Position numbers and translations under genes: made by a program
In this document: positions 24,601 to 31,465 of the stretch, one piece after another
Numbering within the stretch: position 1 is the first letter of the stretch
Layout: every line of letters begins with the position of its first letter
From: Omphiscola glabra
Lineage: Eukaryota; Mollusca; Gastropoda; Lymnaeidae
DNA: 64,000 nucleotides
Direction: 5' to 3'
Assembly: GCA_964017045.1 (NCBI GenBank)
Contig: OZ024802.1
Location: 9,188,435-9,252,434, forward strand
Notes under the pieces: model-generated
What the model saw: the letters and a program-made list of their open reading frames with translations, nothing else
Database searches by the model: none
What the model was told of the DNA's origin: nothing

Positions 24601-25309
24601 GTGGTGGATACTGTAGATTACCACTGTTAGTAGCTTGATGGTTGAAATATTGGCTTGAATTATTATAGTAACTAGGTTTTGCAAAAAAGGAAGCATTCCA
24701 GCCATAGTTTCCTGCTGAATTTGAAGGCAAGGGTGGTGGGGTGGAGCATAAACCATCAGATGACCTGACCGAAGTTGGTTGTATGCTACTTCCATTGTTC
24801 ATAAACTGTGAGCCACCAGAGGAAAGTGAGGAAGGGTTTGCAGTCTGACTCACTGTAATGTCTTTAAAAACATGTCTGATGTCTGGGTAAATGGGCTTTG
24901 CATTTGTTTTCAGCTCCTCCATAGATGAACTGCGTGGGCGAGATTCTCCAGAGATGTTTGAAAATGTTGATCCAGTTAGACTGAAATCAAGACCATCAAG
25001 GTCCGGGTGATAAATGGATTCATGTGTAAGCTGTGGGGCTGAAAATCTGTTGTCCACTTCAGATAATGTTGGAAGTTTGTTGTCTTTTACTGACACATCT
25101 GTCCTGCTTTCTTCTTCTAGACTGAAATCAGAAACATTATTTTTTATAAGCAAGCTTGTCCTCCGAGCTGGAACAGGTGGCTGTCTTTGTTCATCAAAGG
25201 GTTTTGTCTCCTGCCCTCGAAAATTTATTGGACTGCGTCGTCTAGGAGGAGCAACAGGTGGTGGAATCAGCCCTGAGGTCGGAGATTGCCTGTCTCTGCC
25301 GGAAGCCAT
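606..25309 (-). CDS. PIK3C2: Class II phosphatidylinositol 3-kinase (5' 18 exons; gene continues left of window)
   Basis: Coding exons, 5' to 3' on the minus strand: 25309-23804, 23045-22969, 22800-22652, 19156-19036, 18525-18414, 17973-17903, 16178-16109, 15595-15467, 14885-14815, 14373-14231, 12056-11972, 10414-10292, 8142-7957, 3867-3762, 3575-3514, 2811-2731, 1719-1531, 699-606. Every border is AG/GT and phases match, giving 3375 nt or 1125 codons without a stop. Residues 1-502 are low-complexity Pro/Ser/Asn-rich, about 545-655 the Ras-binding domain, about 817-983 the C2 domain, and about 1004 onward the helical PIK domain (LWRYRHYMTEYPSLLPRI, then SWDWASLPEIYSLLRSW). Class II PI3Ks phosphorylate PI and PI4P on endosomal and clathrin-coated membranes. 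The kinase, PX and C-terminal C2 domains are outside the window. The family call is firm; the paralogue (A/B/G type) is not resolved, and many invertebrates have one gene. Confidence 0.93.
911..1310. repeat. 16-bp minisatellite, 25 copies (PIK3C2 intron 17)
   Basis: Unit CCATGGGAACCAACGG, 400 bp, exactly 25 units. Variants carry GTCC for GGCC and one GAATCAACGG. Because 16 is not a multiple of 3 and the unit lacks stops, several frames are open; these are artefacts. Confidence 0.97.
1391..1540. repeat. Imperfect tandem repeat carrying the exon 17 splice donor
   Basis: Three imperfect units, each with ATGTCARTGAGAC and CACTCACTCAGG (plus strand). The last CACTCACTCAGG overlaps the exon 17 end and its 5' splice site at 1530/1531. 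The other two are intronic copies with an intact GTGAGTG on the minus strand. Confidence 0.7.
1531..1719 (-). CDS. PIK3C2: PIK3C2 coding exon 17: helical (PIK) domain
   Basis: 189 nt, phase 2 to 2, preceded by a C-rich acceptor tract (a homopolymer of about 12). Encodes FTAEEYDTLWRYRHYMTEYP and SWDWASLPEIYSLLRSWKPL, then HPMQAFELL. LW..R(Y/H)Y...P..LP.IL.A...W.W..L...Y.LL..W.PL.P..A.ELL is diagnostic of the PI3K helical domain. Confidence 0.95.
2185..2485. mobile_element. hAT-like MITE with 8-bp target duplication
   Basis: Starts CAGGAGTGGGCAAAC and ends with the inverse TTTTCCCACCCCTG. The inner ends contain the GGCCC/CCGGCCG motif typical of this hAT non-autonomous family. It is flanked by an exact 8-bp duplication TACTAGAA (2177-2184 and 2486-2493). 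It is 301 bp with no coding capacity and lies in PIK3C2 intron 16. Confidence 0.9.
2731..2811 (-). CDS. PIK3C2: PIK3C2 coding exon 16: start of helical domain
   Basis: 81 nt, phase 2 to 2. Encodes SFDELTPMIRSLVHNVMEKE and GCSV, leading into the helical PIK domain. Donor GTAAGT. Confidence 0.82.
3432..3515. repeat. 37-bp duplication carrying the exon 15 splice donor
   Basis: GCTACAAACCTGTCTAA occurs at 3468 and 3505, embedded in repeated GACTAACTAAGACTAATG. On the minus strand each copy reads CAG then GTTTGTAGC, so the 5' splice site of exon 15 is duplicated inside the intron. Confidence 0.75.
3514..3575 (-). CDS. PIK3C2: PIK3C2 coding exon 15
   Basis: 62 nt, phase 0 to 2. Encodes VNLPEFDRTIFFQDPLNNLD plus R. 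It resembles the VDFP.....I.(Y/F) strand closing the C2 domain in the vertebrate proteins. The donor (CAG then GTTTGTAGC) is repeated 37 bp downstream. Confidence 0.82.
3762..3867 (-). CDS. PIK3C2: PIK3C2 coding exon 14: end of C2 domain
   Basis: 106 nt, phase 2 to 0. Encodes YLNQGPQLVPLMMGVSSDPI and a Cys/Leu-rich end (LLPDSVLLQ). It lies on the far side of a 4-kb intron that contains an antisense LINE. Donor GTAGGT. Confidence 0.82.
3957..4949 (+). pseudogene. LINE endonuclease (EEP) portion, broken
   Basis: Open frame of 330 codons, but it opens with a TTG and the homologous part starts near residue 86. Motifs seen are SWNVRT (N of the active site), LQETR (metal-binding E), and GDFNARVG (D/N pair). 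The C-terminal SDH catalytic motif expected after HQIDLIITR is missing: the frame ends at ...LLTRENGRI and the next recognisable segment is in another frame. An internal deletion with frameshift is the simplest reading. Confidence 0.8.
4915..7236 (+). CDS. LINE reverse transcriptase ORF
   Basis: Long open frame (about 773 codons, nominal start GTG). RT motifs in order are KAPGNDGIPPEVLK, NNYRGIFLLSIVGKAFARV, ESQCGFRAGRSTIDMIF, FVDLTKAFDLVSR, SGVKQGCVLAPTLFAIFF and FADDAALVSHS (catalytic FADD near 6307-6318). Then follow LYGCESWTTY, RRLRWLGHVKRM, GRPRLRYIDICKRDMK and a C-terminal zinc finger. The RT palm appears intact. Confidence 0.9.
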   Translation: MSSSPERTEEYNHSLQEALEQMPPIDTIESKWSHLRDTIYNSAIMAFGKRERKSADWFEAHWQEMKHVTDAKRKALLAYKDTPCPATLQTLKSAKKNTQQAAHHYANTYWLNLSSSIQSAADRGDAKAMYENIKQATGPLNSKTAPLMSKTGELITDGDKQLKRWIEHYLELYATINHVSTAALDDIPDLPVMDEHDTLPTLEEVRRAIDCLACGKAPGNDGIPPEVLKCGKEVLLRPLHDLLTMCWEQGQLPQELKDANIVTLYKNKGDKCDCNNYRGIFLLSIVGKAFARVALTRLQTLAARVLPESQCGFRAGRSTIDMIFSLRQLQEKCREQHMPLYIAFVDLTKAFDLVSRSGLFQILKKIGCPARLLNIIEQFHYNMQGTVCYDGATSEAFPVSSGVKQGCVLAPTLFAIFFSILLQYAFQNNSEGIYIHTRADGRLFNIARLRAKTKIRKVMLRELLFADDAALVSHSADGLQSLVSSLSAACKEFGMIISLKKTNIMAQDADTPPTISIDDCDLDAVDRFTYLGSNISSTLSMEDEISGRIGRAATVMTRLKKRVWSNAKLTTRTKLQVYQACVLSTLLYGCESWTTYNRHEKRLNGFHLRCLRRILDIKWQEKVPNTDVLSQTNMCSVPALLIQRRLRWLGHVKRMQPGRIPKDVLYSELAIGKRSVGRPRLRYIDICKRDMKAANINISNWEDLAEDRSTWRGIVKEGSLRAEEVYRAEAAVNRARRKARKHYSTAFVCGTCTRDCHSRIGLISHTKSCNQTR
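7957..8142 (-). CDS. PIK3C2: PIK3C2 coding exon 13: C2 domain
   Basis: 186 nt, phase 2 to 2. Encodes LCSIPRETRLCLMLCGVTGL, then a short loop and KKLIYPLGAAAIQLFNEKG. L..(I/L)PRET.L.L.L.G matches the C2 core strands of PI3Ks. Donor GTAAGC. Confidence 0.92.
8230..8740. mobile_element. Possible non-autonomous DNA transposon
   Basis: Left end CAGTGGTCCTACGTCTATCG followed by a CGCGGAGAGTTAA-type stretch. The right end (reversed) reads GTGATCTCTCATATATTG then TGGGTTAAC. The ends are imperfectly inverted over about 40 bp. I found no clear target duplication, so the borders are approximate. It lies in PIK3C2 intron 12. Confidence 0.45.
9117..9388. repeat. 54-bp tandem repeat, 5 copies
   Basis: Each unit starts ACATTGACAAAATGTTAGGA and ends CGTCTAAGACT. 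The copies are nearly identical. PIK3C2 intron 12. Confidence 0.95.
10102..10321. repeat. 44-bp tandem repeat, 5 copies, containing the exon 12 donor
   Basis: Units start at 10102, 10146, 10190, 10234 and 10278, each CCATGCTGACATACCACTCA then TCCCAGTATAT. On the minus strand each copy contains TACTGGGATGAGTG followed by GTATGT, which is the last codons of exon 12 and its 5' splice site. The rightmost copy is the functional exon end. The two leftmost copies share an ACATAGG variant. Confidence 0.95.
10292..10414 (-). CDS. PIK3C2: PIK3C2 coding exon 12: C2 domain
   Basis: 123 nt, phase 2 to 2. Encodes YEEYKIVCSLYHGTKKL through CERIYWDEW. Y..Y.I.CSL.HG.K.L and the terminal I.WDEW are hallmark PI3K C2 strands. 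The donor (TG then GTATGT) sits inside a five-copy 44-bp tandem repeat, so four further copies of the exon end and splice site follow downstream. The 5'-most site is taken as real because it alone joins in phase to exon 13. Confidence 0.9.
10465..11725. repeat. 9-bp microsatellite-like array (ACAGACACA / ACAGACACC)
   Basis: About 1.26 kb of 9-bp units mixing ACAACAGAC and ACCACAGAC, with sporadic ACATACAC, GACATGAC and CAGTCACACC variants. It lies in PIK3C2 intron 11 and ends about 50 bp before the exon 12 acceptor. Long open frames of Thr/Asp, His/Arg/Asn, Cys/Val or Leu/Cys repeats across it are artefacts. Confidence 0.97.
11972..12056 (-). CDS. PIK3C2: PIK3C2 coding exon 11: start of C2 domain
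   Basis: 85 nt, phase 1 to 2. Encodes VKDNFIVSISSAHRIPEGWT and HK. The F.V.I..AH.I...W pattern is the first strands of the PI3K C2 domain. Donor GTAAG. Confidence 0.87.
12300..12571. repeat. 20-bp minisatellite, about 13 copies
   Basis: Unit CTAGTGAGCTGAGACCTGGA with CTAGTAAGC and CCTCGA variants. PIK3C2 intron 10. Confidence 0.95.
13313..13523. repeat. 19-bp minisatellite, about 11 copies
   Basis: Unit CCCAAGACATAAGTGATAT with CCTAAGTAATATT variants. PIK3C2 intron 10. Confidence 0.93.
14231..14373 (-). CDS. PIK3C2: PIK3C2 coding exon 10
   Basis: 143 nt, phase 2 to 1. Encodes SLLEDLQSTVDQLLDAVKRL followed by VRMYCRTFLTDFF, the helical segment just before the C2 domain. It corresponds to the vertebrate stretch with the pattern NQLTxxIxxLLRL. 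Confidence 0.82.
14815..14885 (-). CDS. PIK3C2: PIK3C2 coding exon 9
   Basis: 71 nt, phase 0 to 2. Encodes a short polar linker, NPSSKSQIMYGGGHQDKDTQ plus EALK. It is weakly conserved and accepted because both splice sites and phases join exons 8 and 10 without a stop. Confidence 0.72.
15192..15343. repeat. 24-bp minisatellite, about 6 copies
   Basis: Core GTGCTACCAGTAGTGAGAAC. It would encode an 8-residue repeat (SATSSENT) on the plus strand but lies in PIK3C2 intron 8 with no splice or homology support for coding. Confidence 0.93.
15467..15595 (-). CDS. PIK3C2: PIK3C2 coding exon 8
   Basis: 129 nt, phase 0 on both sides. Encodes a helical linker with LQQSVKALCVSLARIETVEL and TKTLDKLGRNIAELT. 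The VKAxC.xLxxIET pattern matches the vertebrate class II linker. Donor GTGAGT. Confidence 0.85.
15955..16085. repeat. Direct duplication of about 65 bp
   Basis: AATGCATGTCCCCTGTCAGC through ACATTAACC occurs twice in tandem (about 15955 and 16020) in PIK3C2 intron 7. Confidence 0.85.
16109..16178 (-). CDS. PIK3C2: PIK3C2 coding exon 7
   Basis: 70 nt, phase 2 to 0. Encodes DALSVYLDTFYHEIDVLLEH and FNE, an amphipathic helical linker segment comparable to the helical stretch after the RBD in class II PI3Ks. Acceptor TTTACAG, donor GTGAAT. Confidence 0.8.
16441..17690. repeat. 32-bp minisatellite, about 39 copies, with higher-order structure
   Basis: Core ATTGATAGTGTTGAGATAAT then CACACTGACCTA. 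Variants (AATAACACTGAACTA, ATCATCACACTGCCTA, GATCGTG) recur in the same order 415 bp apart (13 monomers, one being 31 bp). PIK3C2 intron 6. Confidence 0.95.
17903..17973 (-). CDS. PIK3C2: PIK3C2 coding exon 6
   Basis: 71 nt, phase 0 to 2, acceptor TTTTAG, donor GTAAGC. Encodes RDDDIQMLYFPKEYINPDGT and AVSQ, part of the linker between RBD and C2. It is supported mainly by phase compatibility and splice sites, with weaker family conservation. Confidence 0.75.
18235..18432. repeat. Tandem repeat (about 57-63 bp) containing the exon 5 donor
   Basis: Four copies of a unit with CTTATAAATGRCATTATGTA and CAAATGACAGAAAGAAAC. The rightmost covers the exon 5 end and its GTAAGT donor (18413/18414). The others keep GTGAGT (twice) or GTGCGT at the same position, so they look like decoy 5' splice sites. 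Confidence 0.88.
18414..18525 (-). CDS. PIK3C2: PIK3C2 coding exon 5: end of Ras-binding domain
   Basis: 112 nt, phase 2 to 0. Encodes GLPLAKFDYVHSCQKLDRDI and a further 17 residues (CLELV...). L.....Y(I/V)..C.K.D.DI.L.L closes the RBD. Its 3' end and donor (ACA then GTAAGT) are copied three more times in the following 180 bp of intron 5 (see repeat 18235-18413). Confidence 0.9.
19036..19156 (-). CDS. PIK3C2: PIK3C2 coding exon 4: Ras-binding domain
   Basis: 121 nt, phase 1 to 2, donor GTGAGT. Encodes SEVDLIISHVLYTV followed by NKFILKVYDRTEYLCN. FxLKVxxxxEYL is the standard central RBD strand of PI3Ks. Confidence 0.9.
19849..20580. repeat. About 179-bp tandem repeat, 4 copies plus partial
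   Basis: Each unit starts AACTAATAAAGCTACTGCTA, contains CATTTAAAATAAATGAAATA and AAGCAACCACGGCCGAGAC, and restarts at about 179-bp steps. Divergence is about 5-10%. PIK3C2 intron 3. Confidence 0.92.
20873..21250. repeat. About 140-bp tandem repeat, about 3 copies
   Basis: Units contain CCACCTGAAAGTATACAAAA, AATGAGTGAACTGAAAATTC and ATTAAATGTGACAATGTT. It lies directly beside the broken coding remnant at 21290-21684. PIK3C2 intron 3. Confidence 0.85.
21290..21684 (-). pseudogene. Broken coding remnant, transposon-derived protein suspected
   Basis: Starting at the ATG at 21684, a frame reads MEEDVFNLPIDEDEVLLKLR and soon stops. A second segment includes EAYLVGALANPSAELMALTS and NIHSERVLGM. 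After a frameshift a third reads QFKRAPNASTGFVDAKVKAL and NKTMDW before a stop. Together they look like one formerly continuous domain broken by a stop and a frameshift. I do not recognise the family with confidence; the (H)SERxLGxx...RRAPNAxxxFxDAKVK style occurs in multicopy transposon-derived proteins. It is nested in PIK3C2 intron 3 and is not part of the kinase. Confidence 0.45.
22652..22800 (-). CDS. PIK3C2: PIK3C2 coding exon 3: start of Ras-binding domain
   Basis: 149 nt, phase 2 to 1. Includes TNQGYLINQ and SVKVTVYTQFSTEPVLFTCD. The NxGYL and VxVxxx...PVxFTCD pattern is the opening of the class II PI3K RBD, which folds as a ubiquitin-like beta-grasp and contacts small GTPases. Confidence 0.9.
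22969..23045 (-). CDS. PIK3C2: PIK3C2 coding exon 2
   Basis: 77 nt, phase 0 to 2, with acceptor TTTACAG and donor GTAAGTG. Encodes DKRFEGLRKRTFIDPESESF and a few further residues, the linker leading into the Ras-binding domain. The pattern FC followed by a short helix matches the class II family just before its RBD. Confidence 0.85.
23046..23803. other. PIK3C2 intron 1
   Basis: AT-rich intron between coding exons 1 and 2, with no repeat or conserved element noticed. Confidence 0.8.
23804..25309 (-). CDS. PIK3C2: PIK3C2 coding exon 1: disordered N-terminal region
   Basis: Encodes 502 residues and starts at the ATG at 25309 (MASGRDRQSP). The open frame extends 9 nt upstream only through a TTG, so the ATG is preferred. 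It has a proline-rich start with SH3-ligand-like stretches (PPPVAPPRRR, RQPPVPARR at about 42-50). An acidic/aromatic DYFDPLYSR stretch near residues 364-372 resembles the short conserved DLDPL-type motif of vertebrate class II PI3K N-termini. The hexapeptide SSAAYD occurs three times (about 268-273, 412-417, 472-477). Low-complexity Asn and Ser runs indicate disorder. It ends in phase 0 at CAG before GTTAGT. In vertebrate homologues this region binds clathrin and adaptors; that role here is inference. Confidence 0.9.
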
Positions 25310-27992
25310 ATTTATCAATTTTTGTTTTCTTTATTTAAAATATTACCATTGCCTTTAAAATTATAGAGTATGCTACAGGGAATCCAAAGAAAGACTGCAA
25401 GTCCATTATTTGGCTCTGTATGAAGCTGAAGATGTGCAGTGGCAGTGGGAAAAGAAAAAAACATATTTTGCATTAATAAGCTTAGCCTATACAACATAGT
25501 ATTACAATAATTATTTTTAAGAAATATTAGCATTAATTAGCATAAATTAAACTATTAGAAATGATCAAACTTTGAATATATTGAGCAAAAGCAGGCCATT
25601 TATTTTTATAATTTATAAGATTTCTATCTGATTTGAAGCACCATCCTTTTACTTAGGTCTTCAGTTTTTTTTTCCATTTTATTATTTCTGAAAGTGGATA
25701 AGCCTAAGTTAAAAAAGAGACACATAACTTTCATAAGAATTATAATTAAGCAAGCCTACAAAATAGTAACTTGACTTAAATTATGTAACCTAACCTACAG
25801 TCCTACACTACACCTACTTTAGCTAGTACAACCTGTTGTTATACTATATTTGTCACAACATTGTAGCATTAACATTTAAAACTTATAAAAAGAAATTTTG
25901 TATTTATGTATCCGTTAGTTAAATAATAACTTTGGCTAACTCTTAGATTTTATCAGGAAGCCTGGTCACGCCCAGTAGTAGAAGTATGTAGGTACTTTGA
26001 TAAAATTTTCAAATTGAATGAATTAAATTAAGAAATGAACACTTGTGTCTGTGTAAGTTAGCCCTTGTTAAATGAAGTAATTATATGTCTTCATTTTTCA
26101 TGTAGCACTTTTTGTTAAAAAGTTTAGATTTTTTTCGTGAATAAAAACTCACTTTTTTATAGAGAGATTTGTGACCACTTTTATAAGTATGTTATAAGTG
26201 AATTATAAGAAGGATATTTTTTTTAAACAAGTTTATAAGATGACTAATACTAACAAGTATAAGTTTTTGCTAAGATTAACTATATATAAAGAAGGTTATA
26301 AATAAATACTTTGCGATGATTTCTATTATTATTATTATTTTTACTATTTAAATTATCCAAGCTTTGAAAAAAGTTATAAAAATCAACAAGTGAATGTATT
26401 TATTGTTTTCCTATTGCCCGTCGCCATATTGACTTGCAGTACACAATATTGATAGGCTTCAGTATCCAAGAGAGAATAATTCTTACCCAAAGTATTAAAT
26501 TTGAATGAGGCATACTGTATATATACATTAATTAAAGAAAAGAAAATATGTTTAGTTACAACAAAATTTTTAATTATATATACAGAATATCTGTTCTGGT
26601 ATTACGGTACAATCCAATTTGTTATTATCCATTATTAAACAGCTAAATTTAAAGGTTATTTTTCATTCTTCATCTACTTATTTCGTATACTCCTCCTAAC
26701 CTAACTAACTCCTAATACATAATGTGCCTAACATTTATGTTACAGCGTAGTAGACTTATGTGAGAGGCCTTCTTATTAATTTTGCATACTTTAAACGATT
26801 AAATTTAGAGTTATTGTTGAGAAAAAGTATGTACAATCATAAAGTAGCATTTAAGAATAATAAAATGTTATAAATGTAGTAACCGTTAAAGTAAAGGGAT
26901 GCTATTAATACATCTGGATCCGCCCACTAAATATTTTAATTTTGAGCTTAATCTCCCTTGATTTTACATCTTTTCAATGCTCTTATTTACTTATTATATT
27001 ATATTAGTATTTCTTAACCTGTTGTATACGTCGCACCCCTACGAATAATTCCCCGTCCATTAATTATGTCAACAATTTTAGGATACTCCCCCCCCCCCTT
27101 TGTCAACACCTCTCAAACTTTCAAGGACCACCCTAATTAATAATGTCAACATGTAGCTTAACACCCCCATCTCCCAAAGTCAAAGAAAATAAACATAAAT
27201 ATTTAAGCCTAAGTTCATAACTTTTTCAATGCTCAAGATATGGAAATAGTCGTGGAACATCAAATTTATTGCATTTTAATAAATAATTACCAAATTTAAA
27301 TGTGTAATCTATGTCTAGATTCAATTTTACGCTGCAGAATTTATTAAATAATTGATATGGTCTAATTAATAGACTATATTATAAAAAGCATTTCTAGTTG
27401 TTATTTATAGGTTTGAGTGTTCTATGCGTTTCTATACTGTGCCGAAGAAAGCTTTAGCCGAAAATTATATTACTTTCCTTTGTCTCCAATAAAGTATCAC
27501 CCATCGTCTTTGTAAAACTACATAAAGCTTTTGTCTTTCAGTCTTTTAAGCTTCGTCGCAGGCTGGACCGTGTGAAGGAGATCTGGGGGCGGGGATTGTG
27601 GATAGAATAGGAGAGAAGGGGACATTCAATTCGCCACGGGAGACAACATCAAGCTGCCGCAAAAGCATCAATTCTTTCCACGAAAATAATTTTGTGTGTG
27701 TCTATCATTTATTAATGAAAAATGGGGTACCTGTTTTCATGCTTTACCCTGTGCTCCCCCATCTAAATATTCTAAATCTTGAGCATTGTGGTATAACATT
27801 GCAATCTGAATTCTCTTGCTTCCGATTGTTGACATAAATTTAACTATGATAACTGGCCTAGGGAGAGAGGGGCGGTCCGCCCCGATTGGAACTTTTTTCT
27901 TTATATAGAAAAGGGGGGGGGGGGGCATTTTTGTAATATTGCTGATGTCATTTTCTTGGAAGGGTTGGAAACAATCTTAGCCCACCCTTGGC
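25310..27992. other. Region upstream of PIK3C2, no recognised gene
   Basis: AT-rich DNA that should hold the 5' UTR and promoter of PIK3C2. I could not identify a TATA box, a CpG-rich start or a 5' UTR exon border. It contains C-runs (near 27088) and G-runs (near 27909). Confidence 0.5.
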
Positions 27993-28289
27993 CGTATCCG
28001 GAAATTTGATCGAAAGAAATTTGGTCGATGGAAAATTGATCGACGGAAATTTGATCGAACGGAAATTTGGTCGAATCGTTTTTTAAATTTATACGTTAAA
28101 ATATTGCGTCAAATTTCTTTCTGAACGCATTATTATGTTTTACGATATAGTATAGTGCGTTCAAAAAGAAATTTGACGAAAATTTTAACGTCTGGACAAA
28201 AAAAAAGATTCGACCAAATTTCCGTTCGATCAAATTACCGTCGATCAATTTTCCGTCGACGAAATTTCTTTCGATCAAATTTCCGGTAA
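27993..28289. mobile_element. Foldback (palindromic) MITE-like element
   Basis: The whole 297 bp is an imperfect inverted repeat. The left arm CCGGAAATTTGATCGAAAGA mirrors the right arm TCTTTCGATCAAATTTCCGG. Inner arms (ACGTTAAAATATTGCGTCAA versus TTTGACGAAAATTTTAACGT) also pair, leaving a small centre at about 28135-28150. The arms are built from repeated AAATTTGRTCGA blocks. An 11-bp direct repeat CCACCCTTGGC flanks it (27982-27992 and 28290-28300), as expected for an insertion. Confidence 0.88.
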
Positions 28290-28544
28290 CCACCCTTGGC
28301 GGCTCTAACTCTAAATTAATGAGAATGACAGATGAGCATTAAACGGTACGTTCTAGTTTTAATAATGTTTTTCACAGCATTTTGTACGTTTTTTAGGCCT
28401 ATACTTCATACCCCAAATAATTTCTTTGCGTAATGAATTTTAAGAATTTTTAAAGAATATCATCTACTTTTTAATGAGTTTAAACTCGTCTTTGAAGAAA
28501 GTTAATTTTTAAGCCTTCATGTTCATTTCGCGTTTGTTTGTGCG

Positions 28545-28715
28545 TTTCTTTGTGGCGATAAAATCTTCGGAATGCTAATTGACCCACTTCCCGTCATCCT
28601 AACGAGCTGAAACTTGGCACATGGACTCGTTGCCGATGACTATATATTCTTTCAAATTTTCAGTTCACTCCCAACCCCAAAAATTTAGTTTTTCCTGTTT
28701 TTGAAGGTGAAGATG
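28545..28715. repeat. Dispersed repeat copy A
   Basis: Shares AAAATCTTCGGA, TGACCCACTTCCCGTCA, TTCTTTCAAATTTTCAG and GAAGATGAA in the same order and spacing with 59860-60020. The family is unknown. Confidence 0.8.
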
Positions 28716-29775
28716 AATGCATTATGATTTGTTCAATGGGTGCGTGTTTTGGTGTGAAGATTAATTGTGTTGCTGTTGCTATTTGCTTTGTACTTGTGAG
28801 GTATTTGGGTTTAAATATATCTATGGTCTGTTGGTTTTTTTTTTACATGACCTAAGTTTGATTGAACCCATTCCCATAGCAAAAAATCGATCACTACAAT
28901 CACATAAATAATAAATCAAGTATACAATTACATAAATACACATTTAAAAAAATCATTTTAAGGACTTACAAAAAGAAAATTGTTTAGTTTTTTGTTGTTG
29001 TTTTTTTTTGGTGGGGCGGGGGGGTCTTAATTTTTTTTTAAAGTCTTTTTTTTGGTCTTTTTAAAAATGTAATTAATGCTTTGTTTTTAGTGTTGTGTTC
29101 TTGACTAAAATTTAAAGCAAGTAGTGATGACTTAAGTATATTTTTGTTGTCACTCACAATGAAACAGGTCAGTGTTGGCCTAGGTGCACATTATTTGAGA
29201 TTTTCCAAATCATTTTAATGACTTCAAAAAAACACAAGCTAAACAATGTTATGTTTCATTTTATTCAACCTTGGGCAAAACAAGTTATTTTTAGAAAATA
29301 TTACAACATGTTACCAATGATAATAACAAGTCGCTACAGTCATTGATTTTTTCGTTTGTTTATATCCATACCAGTGATTAACAGCCACTTAACAAAACTC
29401 GTCTAGAATAGTTTGGATCTATTCTGTGTTTCTCATGTTGTAAAACTGGATTTCACTTTTTTATGATGCGCTTGAAACACCAGTTCCAAATCGTTATTGA
29501 ATTTTTAACAACATTGTAAAACAATATATAGATCAATTAAACCAATGTCTTATCTGATCAGTTCTGGAGCACTACCAACCACCTCCCATTCCCCCCACCT
29601 TACTGTATAATAACAGTCATGAGCCGTGTCAATAAAATGTTGACATCAGTTCAATTATTCATGGAATTTGAGACAAAAAATCTTAGAAAGTAGTTTCACT
29701 TGAGACATTGTAAAGTTAACCGTTTATCTCTGCTGAAAAAAAAATCATCACACGAGATGTGGCTTTTTTCATGGT

Positions 29776-29855
29776 ACTCAGTGGCGTAGGACCCACTTTG
29801 ACTAAAGTCCACCATACTCAGTGGCGTAGGACCCACTTTGACTAAAGTCCACCTG
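29776..29855. repeat. 40-bp direct duplication
   Basis: ACTCAGTGGCGTAGGACCCA then CTTTGACTAAAGTCC, twice in tandem, followed by a C-run at about 29874. Confidence 0.9.
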
Positions 29856-30350
29856 GCGCGAATTCCCAAATGTGCCCCCCCCCCCCCCCCGATCTAATCT
29901 ATGATCGTATGTTGGTAATAAGCTTTAATAAGTGTCCTACCCAGGGAGGTTGCTCCGTTCGCCCACTCTAGTTACGCCACAGGTGATACCAATTCCCAAA
30001 GATTTCGAGAAGTCTAATGACGGGTATTTTATTATATGACATGTCTCAATTCTCTGAACTTGAAGGAAGCTGTGGTCAGTAGGTTTCATTATGCCGCGTG
30101 TCAGTTCCAGGACATTTGAAAAGACGCCTCCTCCCCACCACACACAACCTCTTTCTCAAAATGGGCGCTTTTTCCTTAGCGACCTCCCGTATATACAGAA
30201 CATAACTGGAGTTCTTACGGGTATGAGCTGGTAATTTTATAGTTGACCTTGACCTTTTATCGTGATAAAGGAACTGAGGCGAAACGGAGAGTAACTTTAA
30301 TACTTTGATAAGTGTGTAGTTTTACCTATCGATAAGAAGCACCTCAAATC

Positions 30351-30755
30351 CATGAATGATTACTGTAATCATGGTCCCCTTATTAAGCTTTATGAATGAT
30401 TACTGTATCACGGTCCCCATGTTAGGCTTTATGAATGACTACTGTAATCATAGTCCCCATGTTAAGCTTTATGAATGACTACTGTAATCATGGTCCCCTT
30501 ATTAAGCTTTATGAATGACTACTGTAATCATAGTCCCCATGTTAAGCTTTATGAATGACTTCTGTAATCATTATCCCCGTATTAGGCTTTATGAATGACT
30601 ACTATAATCATAGTCCCCATGTTAAGCTGTATGAATGACTACTGTAATCATGGTACCCATGTTAAGCTTTATGAATGACTACTGTAATCATGGTCCCCGT
30701 GGTAAGCTTTATGAATGACTACTCTAATCATGGTCCCCATGTTAAGTTTTATGCT
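30351..30755. repeat. 40-bp minisatellite, about 10 copies
   Basis: Core ATGAATGACTACTGTAATCA then TGGTCCCCATGTTAAGCTT. Confidence 0.95.
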
Positions 30756-31274
30756 CGTTCTGCCAAAGACTGAATCAACTATCTGGAGACATCCATCGAT
30801 AAATCTTACTTGGCGTACAGGAGTCATTTTACAGAACTGTGGTTCCAGACAAACACACCACTACGACCGCACTACCCCTCGATACTCACGAAAGTGGGGC
30901 TGTGGGCCCTGTGACACCCCGGACTTCGAAACCGCCCCCCCCCCCCCCCCATACACATCCACTTGAAGCTTGGGGATAAAAACAATGAAAAAACATTTCG
31001 CTCCCTTTCTCTCACCACCCAATCAAACGCGAGCTGCAGCTTGTCTCACTCCACCCTTATCTACCTTGCCATTATATATGAGCTATTATATTGCAACTCT
31101 CCGAGCGTTATCGCTTGGCGATAGTTCATAATATCCTCTAATTACCACTACTAACTTAATAATGAACAACTTTAACAACTGCACGATTGCCTTTTATTGG
31201 AGGGTGTTAAATCAATCTTTGCTCAATGTGGATTGCATCGTCCTGAGTTTGGCTCTAGATGTCGTATGGCAAAG

Positions 31275-31465
31275 CAGGGGCGTAGGAAGTGGGGTGCTCC
31301 GGGTGGAACTTTAAAAAAAATTATTTGGAGGGAGGGCAATTTCGGAAAACTGCAGTCATTTTTGGGGGAAGTGTGGCGGCAAAACAGTTTGGCGCTCCCC
31401 AGGCGGCACTAACCCTAGCTACGCCACTGACCAGTCGGGCTGCACTAACCCTAGCTACGCCACTG
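31275..31465. mobile_element. Probable hAT-like MITE, duplicated right end
   Basis: Left end CAGGGGCGTAGGAAGTGG. The right end CCTAGCTACGCCACTG is present twice (ending 31429 and 31465). Same GCGTAGCTA/TAGCTACGC terminal family as the elements at 35084 and 46980. No clean target duplication was found. Confidence 0.6.
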
